A stretch of DNA of 64,000 nt from NCBI RefSeq assembly GCF_003967595.1, contig NZ_BIFW01000002.1, positions 248,001-312,000 on the forward strand, read 5' to 3'. Positions 31,247 to 40,125 of the stretch are shown here, piece by piece (within the stretch, counting starts at the first letter, position 1; every line of letters begins with the position of its first letter). The position numbers and the translations under genes were made by a program. A model generated the notes under the pieces. It was not told the DNA's origin and did no database searches. It worked only from the letters and a program-made list of their open reading frames with translations. The DNA is from Companilactobacillus musae (lineage in GTDB: Bacteria; Bacillota; Bacilli; Lactobacillales; Lactobacillaceae).

Positions 31247-32894
31247 ATTTATTTTCTAACATTACAGATTCGTATGGACGCAAAGTTACTGTACCGTTGC
31301 TTTCTTTTATCCCCTCATAATTGCCCAGCAACAGGTTGAAACCATTTGCTATCTTTCTTTCTTGATTTTCATCAGTAAAATTGGCCATTACTAAAATTTT
31401 ACCCTTATCATTAAATCTTTCATAGCTATAAACGCTATTATCTTTAGAATCTAACAATTTATATTCGCCATCTGTCAATAAAGTCTTGTTTTTACGCAAA
31501 AAAATTAAGGCACGATAGAAATTAAAGACATTGTTTTTCATTTTTAGAACTTTTTCTACTGAATAATCATCATGGTGCAATGGCTTCAACCACGGTTGTC
31601 CTGTAGTAAAGCCATAATACTTATTAGAATTCCACTGCATTGGCAAACGTGAATTTTCACGCGATTTTTGTTGCAAGATCTTAATTGCAGTATCTTTTTT
31701 AACGCCATTATCCAGCATTTCTTCATAGGCATTGATAGATTCATGATCTTGATACTGGTCAATATCAGTAAAATAGGCATTTTTCATTGCAATTTCATCA
31801 CCTTGATAAATATAGGGTGTTCCTTGCAAACCGAATTCTACCATGGCTAAAAGTTTAGCTGATTGATCACGATATTTACTATCATCAGTGAATCTTGAGA
31901 TGGCTCTTGGCTGATCATGATTATTCCAGAATAATGCATTCCAACCACCTTGCCGATTCATTTTAACTTGCCAATCACTCAAGATCTTAGTCAGATCCGT
32001 TAGTTTGTAATGCCCTAGTGTCCATTTATTTCCACCAGTATAATCAACCTTCACATGATGAAATGTGAAAGCCATTGATAGCTCTTGTCGTTTAGGATTA
32101 GTGTATTTAACAGCCTCAGATACTGGTGTTGAAGACAACTCACCCACAGTAATAAATTTATTTGGGCCAAAAACCTTTTCATACATTTCATGAATATACT
32201 CATGAACATGGGGGCCATTAGTATAGAAGTTTCTACCATCATCCAAAGGTGTTTCAAAAGTATCATTAGGAAGATCTTTATCTTTAGAAATATTATTGAT
32301 TACGTCTAAACGGAATCCATCGATTCCTTTAGCAGCCCAGTACTTCAACATTTCAAAGATCTTATTACGTAATTTTTCATTACGCCAATTCAAATCTGGC
32401 ATTGTTACATCATATAAGTGTAAGTAATATTGATCTAATTCTGGAACATATTTCCAAGCACTACCACTAAACTTTGAAACCCAATTATTAGGTTCGTGTC
32501 CATCAACTGGATCTCGCCAAATATAAAAATCATGATATGGATTATCTTTAGATTTTAAAGCTTCTTGAAACCATTGGTTTTCATTGGAGGTATGGTTTAA
32601 AACCATATCCATAATAATTTTGATTCCTCGTTTATGTGCTTCATGCAAAAGGTTTTCAAACTCATCCATCGTTCCAAAAACTGGGTCGATCTGATAATAA
32701 TCGGCAATGTCATAACCGTTATCATTTCCTGGTGAACGATACATTGGTGTCAACCAAATCAAACCGATTCCCAATTTTTTTAAGTAATCTAAACGAGAAA
32801 TGATACCGTTGATATCACCAATACCATCCCCATTTGAATCTTGAAAACTGCGTGGATATATTTGATACACAGTTTCTTTTTGCCATTCCTTCAT
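31245..32894 (-). CDS. treC: Trehalose-6-phosphate hydrolase (GH13)
   Basis: The 549-residue GH13 enzyme begins WQKETVYQIYPRSFQDSNGD and shows the catalytic residues Asp197 (DGFRLDVIN), Glu252 (FITVGELSS) and Asp327 (FWNNHDQPR). The signature FTFHHVKVDYTGGNKW is characteristic of the TreA/TreC subgroup. Relatives acting on isomaltose and dextran share the fold, so oligo-1,6-glucosidase is the alternative. It splits imported trehalose-6-phosphate into glucose and glucose-6-phosphate. The gene has a strong promoter at 32945-32973 and is followed by the treR-like regulator. Confidence 0.87.
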   Translation of the reverse strand: MKEWQKETVYQIYPRSFQDSNGDGIGDINGIISRLDYLKKLGIGLIWLTPMYRSPGNDNGYDIADYYQIDPVFGTMDEFENLLHEAHKRGIKIIMDMVLNHTSNENQWFQEALKSKDNPYHDFYIWRDPVDGHEPNNWVSKFSGSAWKYVPELDQYYLHLYDVTMPDLNWRNEKLRNKIFEMLKYWAAKGIDGFRLDVINNISKDKDLPNDTFETPLDDGRNFYTNGPHVHEYIHEMYEKVFGPNKFITVGELSSTPVSEAVKYTNPKRQELSMAFTFHHVKVDYTGGNKWTLGHYKLTDLTKILSDWQVKMNRQGGWNALFWNNHDQPRAISRFTDDSKYRDQSAKLLAMVEFGLQGTPYIYQGDEIAMKNAYFTDIDQYQDHESINAYEEMLDNGVKKDTAIKILQQKSRENSRLPMQWNSNKYYGFTTGQPWLKPLHHDDYSVEKVLKMKNNVFNFYRALIFLRKNKTLLTDGEYKLLDSKDNSVYSYERFNDKGKILVMANFTDENQERKIANGFNLLLGNYEGIKESNGTVTLRPYESVMLENK

Positions 32895-32944
32895 TTAATA
32901 GTACTCCTCATATTTGATAAAAATTAAGCCTACTTGACACCGTG

Positions 32945-32973
32945 ATTTTATAATATGTTTATACATCTGTCAA
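32945..32973 (-). promoter_or_regulatory. treC promoter with candidate TreR operator
   Basis: On the minus strand TTGACA (32968-32973), a 17-base spacer and TAAAAT (32945-32950) form a near-consensus promoter. The spacer contains ATGTATAAACAT (32955-32966), a near palindrome resembling TreR sites, placed so that a bound repressor would block RNA polymerase. The rest of 32895-33100 is AT-rich and shows nothing else. Confidence 0.7.
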
Positions 32974-33100
32974 TATTTTGAGAAATTGAAAAATATCAAA
33001 AATTCTACTCACGACCACCCGCAAGGCTTATTTATAAAGAATTATTATTTTTGAATAAATTTAAATTTATACAGCTTGTCTGTTTGCGATTAATCAAAAA

Positions 33101-33164
33101 AGGAACGATATCTATCAGCACACACGAGTATATTTACCTCGAGTTTTCAATAGATATCGTTCCT
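33101..33164. terminator. long perfect-arm terminator after ABC exporter operon
   Basis: AGGAACGATATCTAT (33101-33115) and its exact reverse complement at 33150-33164 flank a 34-base loop that holds its own small hairpin (CGAG...CTCG). A-runs and T-runs lie on either side, so it could work in both directions. Confidence 0.8.
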
Positions 33165-33187
33165 CTTTTTTATCAAAACAATTCATA

Positions 33188-34918
33188 TTACTTAGTAAAT
33201 TGACTGTTATACATATTTGCATAAAAACCATTCTCTGACATTAATTCATCATGCGTACCACGTTCAATTATTTCACCATCTTTAACTACCAAAATCAAAT
33301 CAGCATTTTTAATAGTTGAAAGTCGATGGGCAATAACGAATGAAGTTCGATTCTTCATTAAAATATCCATGGCCTTTTGAATCTGTTCCTCAGTTCTAGT
33401 ATCAACTGAACTTGTTGCTTCATCTAAAATCAGCATTGGTGCATTTCTGATCAGAGCTCTAGCAATAGTCAAAAGTTGTTTTTGGCCAACAGATAAACTA
33501 ACTGAATCATCCAAAACTGTATCGTATCCCTTTGGCAAAGTTTCAATGAAATGATCCAATCCTACTGCTTTAGTAGCATCTTTGATTTGTTCATCGGAAA
33601 CGTTCTTTTGATTATAGACTAAATTATTTCTAACTGTATCATCGAATAACCAAGCTTCTTGTAAAACCATATCAAACTGGTTTCTAACTTCTGAGCGCTT
33701 CATATCAGTTATATCGACACCGTCAATTTTGATTTTACCGCTATTCATATCATAGAATCTCATCAATAAATTAACAGTTGTTGTTTTACCAGATCCAGTA
33801 GGTCCGACAATAGCAATCTTCTGACCTGCCTTAGCTTTAACTGAAAAGTCTTTGATGATCTTTTGACCTAGCAAATAACCAAATTCGATATTATCAAATT
33901 CAACATTACCTTTTGTACCAGAAATAGTTTGATAACTATTTTTATCTTCAACAACTTCATCTTCAGCTAAGAAATCAAATACTCGTTTCATAGCTGCCTG
34001 AGCTAATTGCAAACTTGAGAAGGCCTGGGTAATTTGTGATAAAGGTTGTGTAAATAAACGTACATAAATCATGAAAGCCACGATCACACCAATAGTAATA
34101 TGACCATTTAAAACTAAGATAGCACCTATCACACTGACCATTACGTAACCAAAATTACCGATAAAGTTCATCAATGGCTGCATGATTCCTGATAAGAACT
34201 GTGACTTCCATACATTATCTTGCAAATCATTATTCATTTGATCAAACGTTGATTTAGCCTCATCAGTGTAATTATAAGTATTAACAACATCATGACCACT
34301 ATAAATTTCTTCAATGTAGCCAGAAACATCTGCTAACTTATTCTGTTGATTATAAAAGTATTTTTGTGATCTCGACATTAAAACAATCGTTAAAACAAAT
34401 CCGACCAACACCGATAAAACTGCTGTAAATCCTAATGTCACATTTGTTGTAAACATCATAACGATACTACCAATCAATAAAGTAATCGCTGATACTAATA
34501 TTCCCAAACTTTGATTCAATGATTGACCGACAGTATCCAAGTCATTAGTAACACGACTCAACGTGTCACCTTCGTTATGAGTATCAAAATATTGTAATGG
34601 TAAATTATTGATTTTTTCTGTAATTTTCGTACGTAATTTTTGAGTAAATTTTTGAGTAATTGTTGCCATGATGAAGCCTTGTCCATAAGACAAAACTGCC
34701 GCAGCAACATAGATAATTGCCAAGATCCAAACAATCTGCATAACCTTAGTTAAATCAATTGCACCAAACAATCCCTTACTGATCAAATCAGTGATCTTGC
34801 TTAATTTACTAGGTCCGATAATAGTAAAAATACTACCTGCCATTGCAAAAATGAAAGCAATTATTAATGGTATTAGATATTCTGAACCATATTTCTTGAT
34901 ACCTTTAAGTATTTTCAT
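33188..34918 (-). CDS. ABC exporter half-transporter (heterodimer subunit 2)
   Basis: This 576-residue ABCB-type protein has six N-terminal membrane helices. Its nucleotide-binding domain carries Walker A GPTGSGKTT, signature LSVGQKQ (glycine replaced by valine), Walker B MLILDEATSSVD with the catalytic glutamate, and H-loop VIAHRLST. Start codon overlap (ATGA) with the upstream ABC gene couples the two. The non-canonical signature, together with the degenerate partner site, matches the asymmetry of heterodimeric drug exporters such as LmrCD, BmrCD and EfrAB. Substrate is probably a drug or lipid. Confidence 0.9.
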   Translation of the reverse strand: MKILKGIKKYGSEYLIPLIIAFIFAMAGSIFTIIGPSKLSKITDLISKGLFGAIDLTKVMQIVWILAIIYVAAAVLSYGQGFIMATITQKFTQKLRTKITEKINNLPLQYFDTHNEGDTLSRVTNDLDTVGQSLNQSLGILVSAITLLIGSIVMMFTTNVTLGFTAVLSVLVGFVLTIVLMSRSQKYFYNQQNKLADVSGYIEEIYSGHDVVNTYNYTDEAKSTFDQMNNDLQDNVWKSQFLSGIMQPLMNFIGNFGYVMVSVIGAILVLNGHITIGVIVAFMIYVRLFTQPLSQITQAFSSLQLAQAAMKRVFDFLAEDEVVEDKNSYQTISGTKGNVEFDNIEFGYLLGQKIIKDFSVKAKAGQKIAIVGPTGSGKTTTVNLLMRFYDMNSGKIKIDGVDITDMKRSEVRNQFDMVLQEAWLFDDTVRNNLVYNQKNVSDEQIKDATKAVGLDHFIETLPKGYDTVLDDSVSLSVGQKQLLTIARALIRNAPMLILDEATSSVDTRTEEQIQKAMDILMKNRTSFVIAHRLSTIKNADLILVVKDGEIIERGTHDELMSENGFYANMYNSQFTK

Positions 34919-36678
34919 TCAGCAAGTTCCTCCTTTGATAATTGTGAGTAAGCAATTTCTTGATAGACTTCATTACTCTTCAACAACTCTTCATGAGTAC
35001 CCTGACCAGCTACATGACCGTTATCTAACACTATTATCAAATCAGCATCCATAATAGTACTAATTCTTTGAGCAATGATAACCTTAGTAGTTTGAGCAGC
35101 CTGCTCTTTTAATTGTTCACGTAATTTTTTATCAGTTTCATAATCTAAAGCTGAGAATGAATCATCAAACAATAGAATCTCTGGTTTTCTGGCAATCGCT
35201 CTAGCAATTGCTAATCTTTGTTTTTGACCACCGGAGAAATTATCACCATGTTGTGCCACTTTAGCATCTAATTGCTTATCCTTTTGTTCCACAAAATCTC
35301 TTGATTGAGCTACATCTAAAGCATCATAAAGATCATCATCGGTTCTTTTACCTGATGGTGTTGAACCAAAATCAAGATTGGAACGAATTGATCCACTGAA
35401 AAGAACTGCCTTTTGAGGAATATAACCAACTTTATTATTTAAGTCTTTTTGAGAATAGTCCTTAACATCAATGCCATCGACTAACACTTGACCTTGAGTT
35501 GTATCGTATAATCGAGGAATCAAATTCATTGCTGTTGATTTACCACTACCGGTAGAACCAATAAAAGCAATTGTTTGACCTGTTTGTGCTTTAAAATCTA
35601 AATTATGAATTGCATCAGCTTCAGCACCAGGATAACGGAAACTAACATCTTTAAATTCTAAAACACCTTTTTCAGTTGTCTGGCCTTCAGTTTTATCCAA
35701 GTGTTTAACTGAAGGGTCTACGTCTAAGACTTCATTAATTCTACCTACTGATACAGTTACACGAGGTAGGAGAATAAAGATGATCGACAAGAGTAAGAAT
35801 CCTAAAATAACTTGCATAGCATACGATGAAAATACGATCATATCACTAAATAAGGTTAACCGAGTTGCTCCAACAGTTGCCTGGTTAATAATAATGGCAC
35901 CAATTGCATAAACGGCTAAGGTCAATGTACTAGAAATGAAACTCATTCCCGGATTCATTAAGGCTAGAACACGATTAGCAAATAAATTAGTATCTGTTAA
36001 ATCCTTATTAGCTTTATTAAACTTAGCATTTTGATAATCTTCTGCATTATATGCATGAACTACTCTGATACCAGAAAGATTTTCTCTAGTAACCAAATTC
36101 AAACGGTCAGTCAAACTCTGAATTTTCTTAAATCGTGGTTGTACCATTAAAAGAATAAAAGTTAACATAACAATTAAAACTACTACCGCAACAGCTGTGG
36201 CAGTAGTCCATTGCCAGCCTTTATTAGCAATCTTAGTAATAGCCCAGATTGCTGTAATCGGTGCTTTGATAATAACTTGTAGACCCATAGCTATAAATTG
36301 TTGCAACTGTGTCAAATCATTAGTTGAACGAGTTAACAAACTTGAAACCGAAAAGTTCTTAATATCATGAGTTGAGTAATCCATAACTTGATCAAAGATA
36401 TCTTTTCTTAGTCTAGCTGTAAAACCTGCCGCTACATGAGCTGCAAAGTACCCTACGATGATTGAAGCTATAACACTCAAAACTGACAAGAGAATCATCA
36501 TCATACCGGGCTGTAAAATTTGACTTATGGTAGTACCTTTTTCTTCAAGCCTTTGAGTAATTGTCGACATGTAACTAGGTATCTCAAGTTCTAACCAAAC
36601 TTGTACGATAATAAATATCAAACTAATACCAATCATGCCATATTCTTTTTTATTTAACTTTTTAAATAATTTTAGCAT
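34915..36678 (-). CDS. ABC exporter half-transporter (heterodimer subunit 1)
   Basis: The 587-residue ABCB-type half-transporter has six helices. Its nucleotide-binding domain shows Walker A GSTGSGKST and signature FSGGQKQRLAIARA. Walker B is ILLFDDSFSALD, where aspartate replaces the catalytic glutamate, and the H-loop IIAQRIST has glutamine in place of histidine. One ATP site is therefore degenerate, as in other heterodimeric exporters. GAGGAGG precedes the ATG. A perfect 18-bp operator (36691-36708) lies just upstream, and the MarR gene at 36726 precedes it in the same operon. Confidence 0.9.
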   Translation of the reverse strand: MLKLFKKLNKKEYGMIGISLIFIIVQVWLELEIPSYMSTITQRLEEKGTTISQILQPGMMMILLSVLSVIASIIVGYFAAHVAAGFTARLRKDIFDQVMDYSTHDIKNFSVSSLLTRSTNDLTQLQQFIAMGLQVIIKAPITAIWAITKIANKGWQWTTATAVAVVVLIVMLTFILLMVQPRFKKIQSLTDRLNLVTRENLSGIRVVHAYNAEDYQNAKFNKANKDLTDTNLFANRVLALMNPGMSFISSTLTLAVYAIGAIIINQATVGATRLTLFSDMIVFSSYAMQVILGFLLLSIIFILLPRVTVSVGRINEVLDVDPSVKHLDKTEGQTTEKGVLEFKDVSFRYPGAEADAIHNLDFKAQTGQTIAFIGSTGSGKSTAMNLIPRLYDTTQGQVLVDGIDVKDYSQKDLNNKVGYIPQKAVLFSGSIRSNLDFGSTPSGKRTDDDLYDALDVAQSRDFVEQKDKQLDAKVAQHGDNFSGGQKQRLAIARAIARKPEILLFDDSFSALDYETDKKLREQLKEQAAQTTKVIIAQRISTIMDADLIIVLDNGHVAGQGTHEELLKSNEVYQEIAYSQLSKEELAE

Positions 36679-36690
36679 TTAGTCCTCCTC

Positions 36691-36708
36691 TAGTTCGTAT
36701 ACGAACTA
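36691..36708. promoter_or_regulatory. MarR operator before the ABC exporter
   Basis: TAGTTCGTATACGAACTA is a perfect 18-bp palindrome lying between the marR stop and the exporter ribosome site. The same core, GTTCGTATGCGAAC, recurs upstream of marR at 37207-37220. Confidence 0.75.
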
Positions 36709-36725
36709 TATCTTCAAAGAAAATA

Positions 36726-37190
36726 CTATTTAGTGTTTTCTTTAATTTGTTTAAGCACTTTAAAAAAGATTTCCAATTCGTTAGGATCGATTCCCTGGCG
36801 TAATTTTTCCTCTGTTCGTGCAGCATTTTTGTCTATTTCATGCATAATATCTACGGCATAATTTGTCAGATTCAAACACTTGACCCGGGCATCCTCACTC
36901 GAAGGTGTTGTGTAGATCAATCCATTTTTCACCATGCGACTAACTAAGCCACTAGCTGTGGATTTACTGATAAACATAGCTTTTTCTATGTCCTTTTGAA
37001 TAATCTGTTGACCTTTATGGCTATATAAATAGCCTACTGTCATCCCTTGCAAACGTGACACACGATCGGTTGCCTGACTATCAGCGAAAGGATTGCCACC
37101 CTTTTTCTTTTGATCATGGTGAATATAATGTGAAATATGTAATGACAAATCTCTAACATTAAAAACAATCATTGTTTTTGGATCAAACAT
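36726..37190 (-). CDS. MarR family regulator of the ABC exporter
   Basis: Start at ATG 37190 (MFDPKTMIVF) behind TGAGGTGAA; the longer frame to 37250 would include the operator. The 154-residue protein has the MarR fold (VGYLYSHKGQQIIQKDIEKA, MFISKSTASGLVSRMVKNGL, IYTTPSSEDARVKCLNLTNY). It heads the exporter operon, and matching palindromes lie both before it and before the exporter genes. This indicates that it represses both its own gene and the pump. Binding of a drug-like ligand would release the operon. Confidence 0.9.
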   Translation of the reverse strand: MFDPKTMIVFNVRDLSLHISHYIHHDQKKKGGNPFADSQATDRVSRLQGMTVGYLYSHKGQQIIQKDIEKAMFISKSTASGLVSRMVKNGLIYTTPSSEDARVKCLNLTNYAVDIMHEIDKNAARTEEKLRQGIDPNELEIFFKVLKQIKENTK

Positions 37191-37206
37191 ATCGTTCACC
37201 TCATTT

Positions 37207-37220
37207 GTTCGTATGCGAAC
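37207..37220. promoter_or_regulatory. MarR operator before marR
   Basis: GTTCGTATGCGAAC differs at one base from the perfect palindrome core at 36691-36708. It is located 17 bases before the marR start codon, consistent with autoregulation. Confidence 0.7.
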
Positions 37221-37335
37221 TATATTAATCTTTTTAATTTTTAAAGTCAAATATTTTTTTGAAACAAATCATTTTACAGTAATGAATTTATAGTTTATTA
37301 TTCATATTCTAATTGAGGATTAGGAGATAAGAGTT

Positions 37336-37866
37336 ATGCGCCAAGTTAAAACAGAGAGATTGACTATCCGTCCTATTCAAGTAACGGATTACGAAGAACT
37401 ACAAAGTATTCTATTCGACCCTGAAGTTGTTAGATATACCAGATATCGTGATATTACTAACACTGAAAAATTTGCCGAAATCTTTGAACAACATTTTTTA
37501 AATAATATCTATACTTTTGGTATTGAAACTAAAATTGATCATAAACTAATTGGATTTTATGAATTTCATCCCGAAGAAAATGTAGGGATTTTAACATATG
37601 CTCTTGCTCAAGATGCCTGGGGCAAAGGTTATGTTGCCGAAGTAGGAATTGCTATGATGAATTATGGTTTTGAAGAATTGAATTTTGACAAAATTGAGGC
37701 CCACTATGCCAGCCTCAATCCTCGCTCTGGAAAAGTAATGCACAAAATGGGTATGAAAGATTTAGGACAAATCGATACTTTTACAGTTCCAGAATCTGGT
37801 GAAGAACACCAAGTAATGGCATACGAATTAACCAAAGATGATTGGAAATTAAATCAAGCAGTTTAA
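37336..37866 (+). CDS. GNAT family N-acetyltransferase, RimJ/RimL type
   Basis: The 176-residue protein begins TERLTIRPIQVTDYEELQSI, the RimJ/RimL opening. It contains the acetyl-CoA loop region AQDAWGKGYVAEVGIAMMNY and the characteristic NFDKIEAHYASLNPRSGKVM with HKMGMKDLG. It is divergent from the MarR operon and followed by its own terminator. It may acetylate a ribosomal protein, an antibiotic or a polyamine. The substrate is not known. Confidence 0.9.
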   Translation: MRQVKTERLTIRPIQVTDYEELQSILFDPEVVRYTRYRDITNTEKFAEIFEQHFLNNIYTFGIETKIDHKLIGFYEFHPEENVGILTYALAQDAWGKGYVAEVGIAMMNYGFEELNFDKIEAHYASLNPRSGKVMHKMGMKDLGQIDTFTVPESGEEHQVMAYELTKDDWKLNQAV

Positions 37867-37870
37867 ATAA

Positions 37871-37929
37871 AAAACTATTTAGAAATATAATCCCATTACC
37901 TGGAATTATTAAATCTAAATAGTTTTTTT
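37871..37929. terminator. bidirectional terminator between GNAT and alarmone synthetase genes
   Basis: AAAACTATTTAGA (37871-37883) and TCTAAATAGTTTT (37914-37926), perfect 13-bp arms flanked by A and T runs, placed between two convergent genes. Confidence 0.8.
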
Positions 37930-37940
37930 TGAATATTCTA

Positions 37941-38624
37941 TTAAATTAAATCCTTATGAATCTCTTGCATGCCTCTTTCAATCTGCTCTAGTTCATCAGC
38001 GTAGCCCTTTAATTGATCGCCATACTTATCAACCAGCTTACTATCAACATTAGTTTTATATCTTAACTTATGTTCCAAACTAGCCCACATATCCATACCA
38101 ACGGTTCTAATTTGAATTTCAACTGGTACATCAATTGGACCTTTGGACTGAAAGACAGGAACTTTAACAATTATATGCAAACTACGATAGCCACTTTCCT
38201 TAGGCTGTTTAATATAATCCTTACGTTCTAATAAAGTTACATCTGTTTGGTTCGTTAATAATTTTTCAACTTTATAAATATCATCTAAATAATTAGTAAT
38301 GACCCTTATACCGGCAATATCATAAATATTCTTCTGAATACTTTCAGCAGTCAAAGCATATCCCTTACGCTCAGCTTTTTGTAAAAGACTTTGCATATCT
38401 TTCATTCTAGATTCCATATGGTGAATGGGATTATAATCATAATTCACTTGAAACTCTGAATCCAAATTTTCTAGCTTTGTACTGATCTCTTTTTGTCCAG
38501 CTTGATAAAGTTGAAATATTTTGATCATTTTAGAAAGTTCATCTATTTCAGGACGTTTTTCCAAACCTCCTAATTGTGATTGTAATTTCTTTAAATTTAC
38601 GACATTTTGTCTTTCTAATATCAT
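37941..38624 (-). CDS. Small alarmone synthetase (RelA/SpoT synthetase domain)
   Basis: Start at ATG 38624 (MILERQNVVN) behind AAGGAAGAG. The 227-residue protein holds only the (p)ppGpp synthetase domain: YDIAGIRVITNYLDDIYKVE, the substrate loop DYIKQPKESGYRSLHIIVKV and EIQIRTVGMDMWASLEHKLR with its metal-binding glutamate. No hydrolase domain is present, so it belongs to the RelQ/RelP (YjbM/YwaC) group. It makes ppGpp from GTP/GDP and ATP under stress. Which of the two subgroups it belongs to cannot be settled by eye. Confidence 0.9.
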   Translation of the reverse strand: MILERQNVVNLKKLQSQLGGLEKRPEIDELSKMIKIFQLYQAGQKEISTKLENLDSEFQVNYDYNPIHHMESRMKDMQSLLQKAERKGYALTAESIQKNIYDIAGIRVITNYLDDIYKVEKLLTNQTDVTLLERKDYIKQPKESGYRSLHIIVKVPVFQSKGPIDVPVEIQIRTVGMDMWASLEHKLRYKTNVDSKLVDKYGDQLKGYADELEQIERGMQEIHKDLI

Positions 38625-38695
38625 ATGCTCTTCCTTTAAATTATTATCAAAAAAGACAGCCAATTATGGTTGTCTCCATTCTATACTTATTCAGT

Positions 38696-39928
38696 CTAAA
38701 TATATAATTCAGTTTCAGCTGGTTTAGTCTTACCAATAACTTCACCATTATGAACTGACAACAATACCGCTGCATGTTTATTCAAAGCATCATAGAAGTT
38801 ATGAGCATCTAATAATACGAAATTAGCTGGCTTCCCAACTTCGATTCCGTATTGATTTTGAACATGCATAACTTTAGCACTATTGGTTGTAATAAATTTG
38901 TAGGAATCCATAATCTGCTGATGTCCCATCATTTGAGTAGCATGCAATCCTTCAGCTAAAACATCGAACATATTACCATTCCCCATTGGATACCATGGGT
39001 CCTTGATATCATCTTCACCAAAGGCAACATTGATACCATTCTCATCTAGCTCCTTAACACGTGTTAATCCACGACGCTTAGGATAAGTATCGAAACGACC
39101 ACCTAGATACATATTAACTAATGGGTTAGAAATAAAGTTCATATCAGACATCTTCAACAAGCGCATCAACTTGTACATATAAGCATCATTATATGAGCCC
39201 ATAGCAGTTGTGTGTGACGCTGTAACTCGATCTCCCATACCACTTTCATATGCTAAGGTAGCTAATGTTTCCAAGCTTCTTGAACTAGGATCATCGATTT
39301 CATCAGTATGTGCATCAAACAACAAGTCATTTTTTTGAGCCAAATCAAACGCAAATCGTAAGGATTCGACAGAATATTCTCGATTAAATTCATAATGAGG
39401 AATTGCTCCGACAACATCAACGCCCAATTTAACGGCCTTTTCCATCAATTCCTTACCATGTGGATAAGACATGATCCCTTCTTGTGGAAAGGCAACTAAT
39501 TGCAAAGTCATCCAATCCTTAACGCTCTCTCGAACATCAATCAAAGCCTTAAGAGCCTTCAAGCTAGGATCGGTTACATCAACATGTGAACGTACAAATT
39601 GTATTCCATGGCTAGCTTGCATCTTTAAAGCTAATATTGCCCTTTTTTTGACATCCTGATAAGTCAAATCCTTCTTGCGTTCAGTCCAGATACGAATTCC
39701 ATCGAACAAAGTTCCGTTTTCATTCCATTCTGGTTGTCCAGCTGTTAAAGTTGAATCCAAGTGAACGTGTGGATCGACAAATGGTGGTAACAACAATTTT
39801 TCATGCCCAACAATAACTTCTTCACCGTCTTTAGGTGACAAATGATCAGCTATTTCGGTAAACTTTCCATCTTCAATTCTAATATCTTTAGCGGACTGAT
39901 TTTGGATTCTGACTTGTTGTAATAACAT
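38696..39928 (-). CDS. codA: Cytosine deaminase
   Basis: The 410-residue amidohydrolase shows the metal ligands of the CodA family: PPFVDPHVHLDSTLTAGQP near residue 52, the FVRSHVDVTDP segment and LLFDAHTDEIDDPSSRSLET, with HTDE. ASHTTAMGSYNDAYMYKLMR and VAFGEDDIKDPWYPMGNGNM supply the last histidine and catalytic aspartate. It deaminates cytosine to uracil for pyrimidine salvage. It is divergent from the codB permease gene. AGAGGAG lies nine bases before the ATG. No attenuator is seen on this side of the intergenic region. Confidence 0.94.
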   Translation of the reverse strand: MLLQQVRIQNQSAKDIRIEDGKFTEIADHLSPKDGEEVIVGHEKLLLPPFVDPHVHLDSTLTAGQPEWNENGTLFDGIRIWTERKKDLTYQDVKKRAILALKMQASHGIQFVRSHVDVTDPSLKALKALIDVRESVKDWMTLQLVAFPQEGIMSYPHGKELMEKAVKLGVDVVGAIPHYEFNREYSVESLRFAFDLAQKNDLLFDAHTDEIDDPSSRSLETLATLAYESGMGDRVTASHTTAMGSYNDAYMYKLMRLLKMSDMNFISNPLVNMYLGGRFDTYPKRRGLTRVKELDENGINVAFGEDDIKDPWYPMGNGNMFDVLAEGLHATQMMGHQQIMDSYKFITTNSAKVMHVQNQYGIEVGKPANFVLLDAHNFYDALNKHAAVLLSVHNGEVIGKTKPAETELYI

Positions 39929-39973
39929 CGATATACACTCCTCTGAATTTTTGATATAGTATACAATTTCTAA

Positions 39974-40002
39974 GTTGACATTGCCAAGTATCTACATTAA
40001 AC
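39974..40002 (+). promoter_or_regulatory. codB promoter
   Basis: TTGACA (39974-39979), 17-base spacer, TAAACT (39997-40002). Transcription would start about 20 bases before the PyrR-type attenuator. Confidence 0.75.
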
Positions 40003-40027
40003 TAGCAACAATATAAATTCTTTTTAA

Positions 40028-40100
40028 GGGCAGTCCAGTGAGGCTGACAAGAGAGCGGTAAGACTAGAAGTAGGACTGCTCAAGAGAGTAGTCCTTTTTT
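40028..40100 (+). promoter_or_regulatory. PyrR-type transcription attenuator of codB
   Basis: The binding-loop motif CAGTCCAGTGAGGCTGACAA (40031-40050) matches the PyrR anti-antiterminator consensus. A terminator with arms AGGACTGCTC (40072-40081) and GAGTAGTCCT (40086-40095) and a T-run follows. GGGCAGTCC (40028-40036) can pair with GGACTGCTC to form the competing antiterminator. With high UMP/UTP, PyrR would favour termination and switch off cytosine uptake. Confidence 0.88.
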
Positions 40101-40125
40101 ACTGCTCATGATTACGGGGGTAAAA

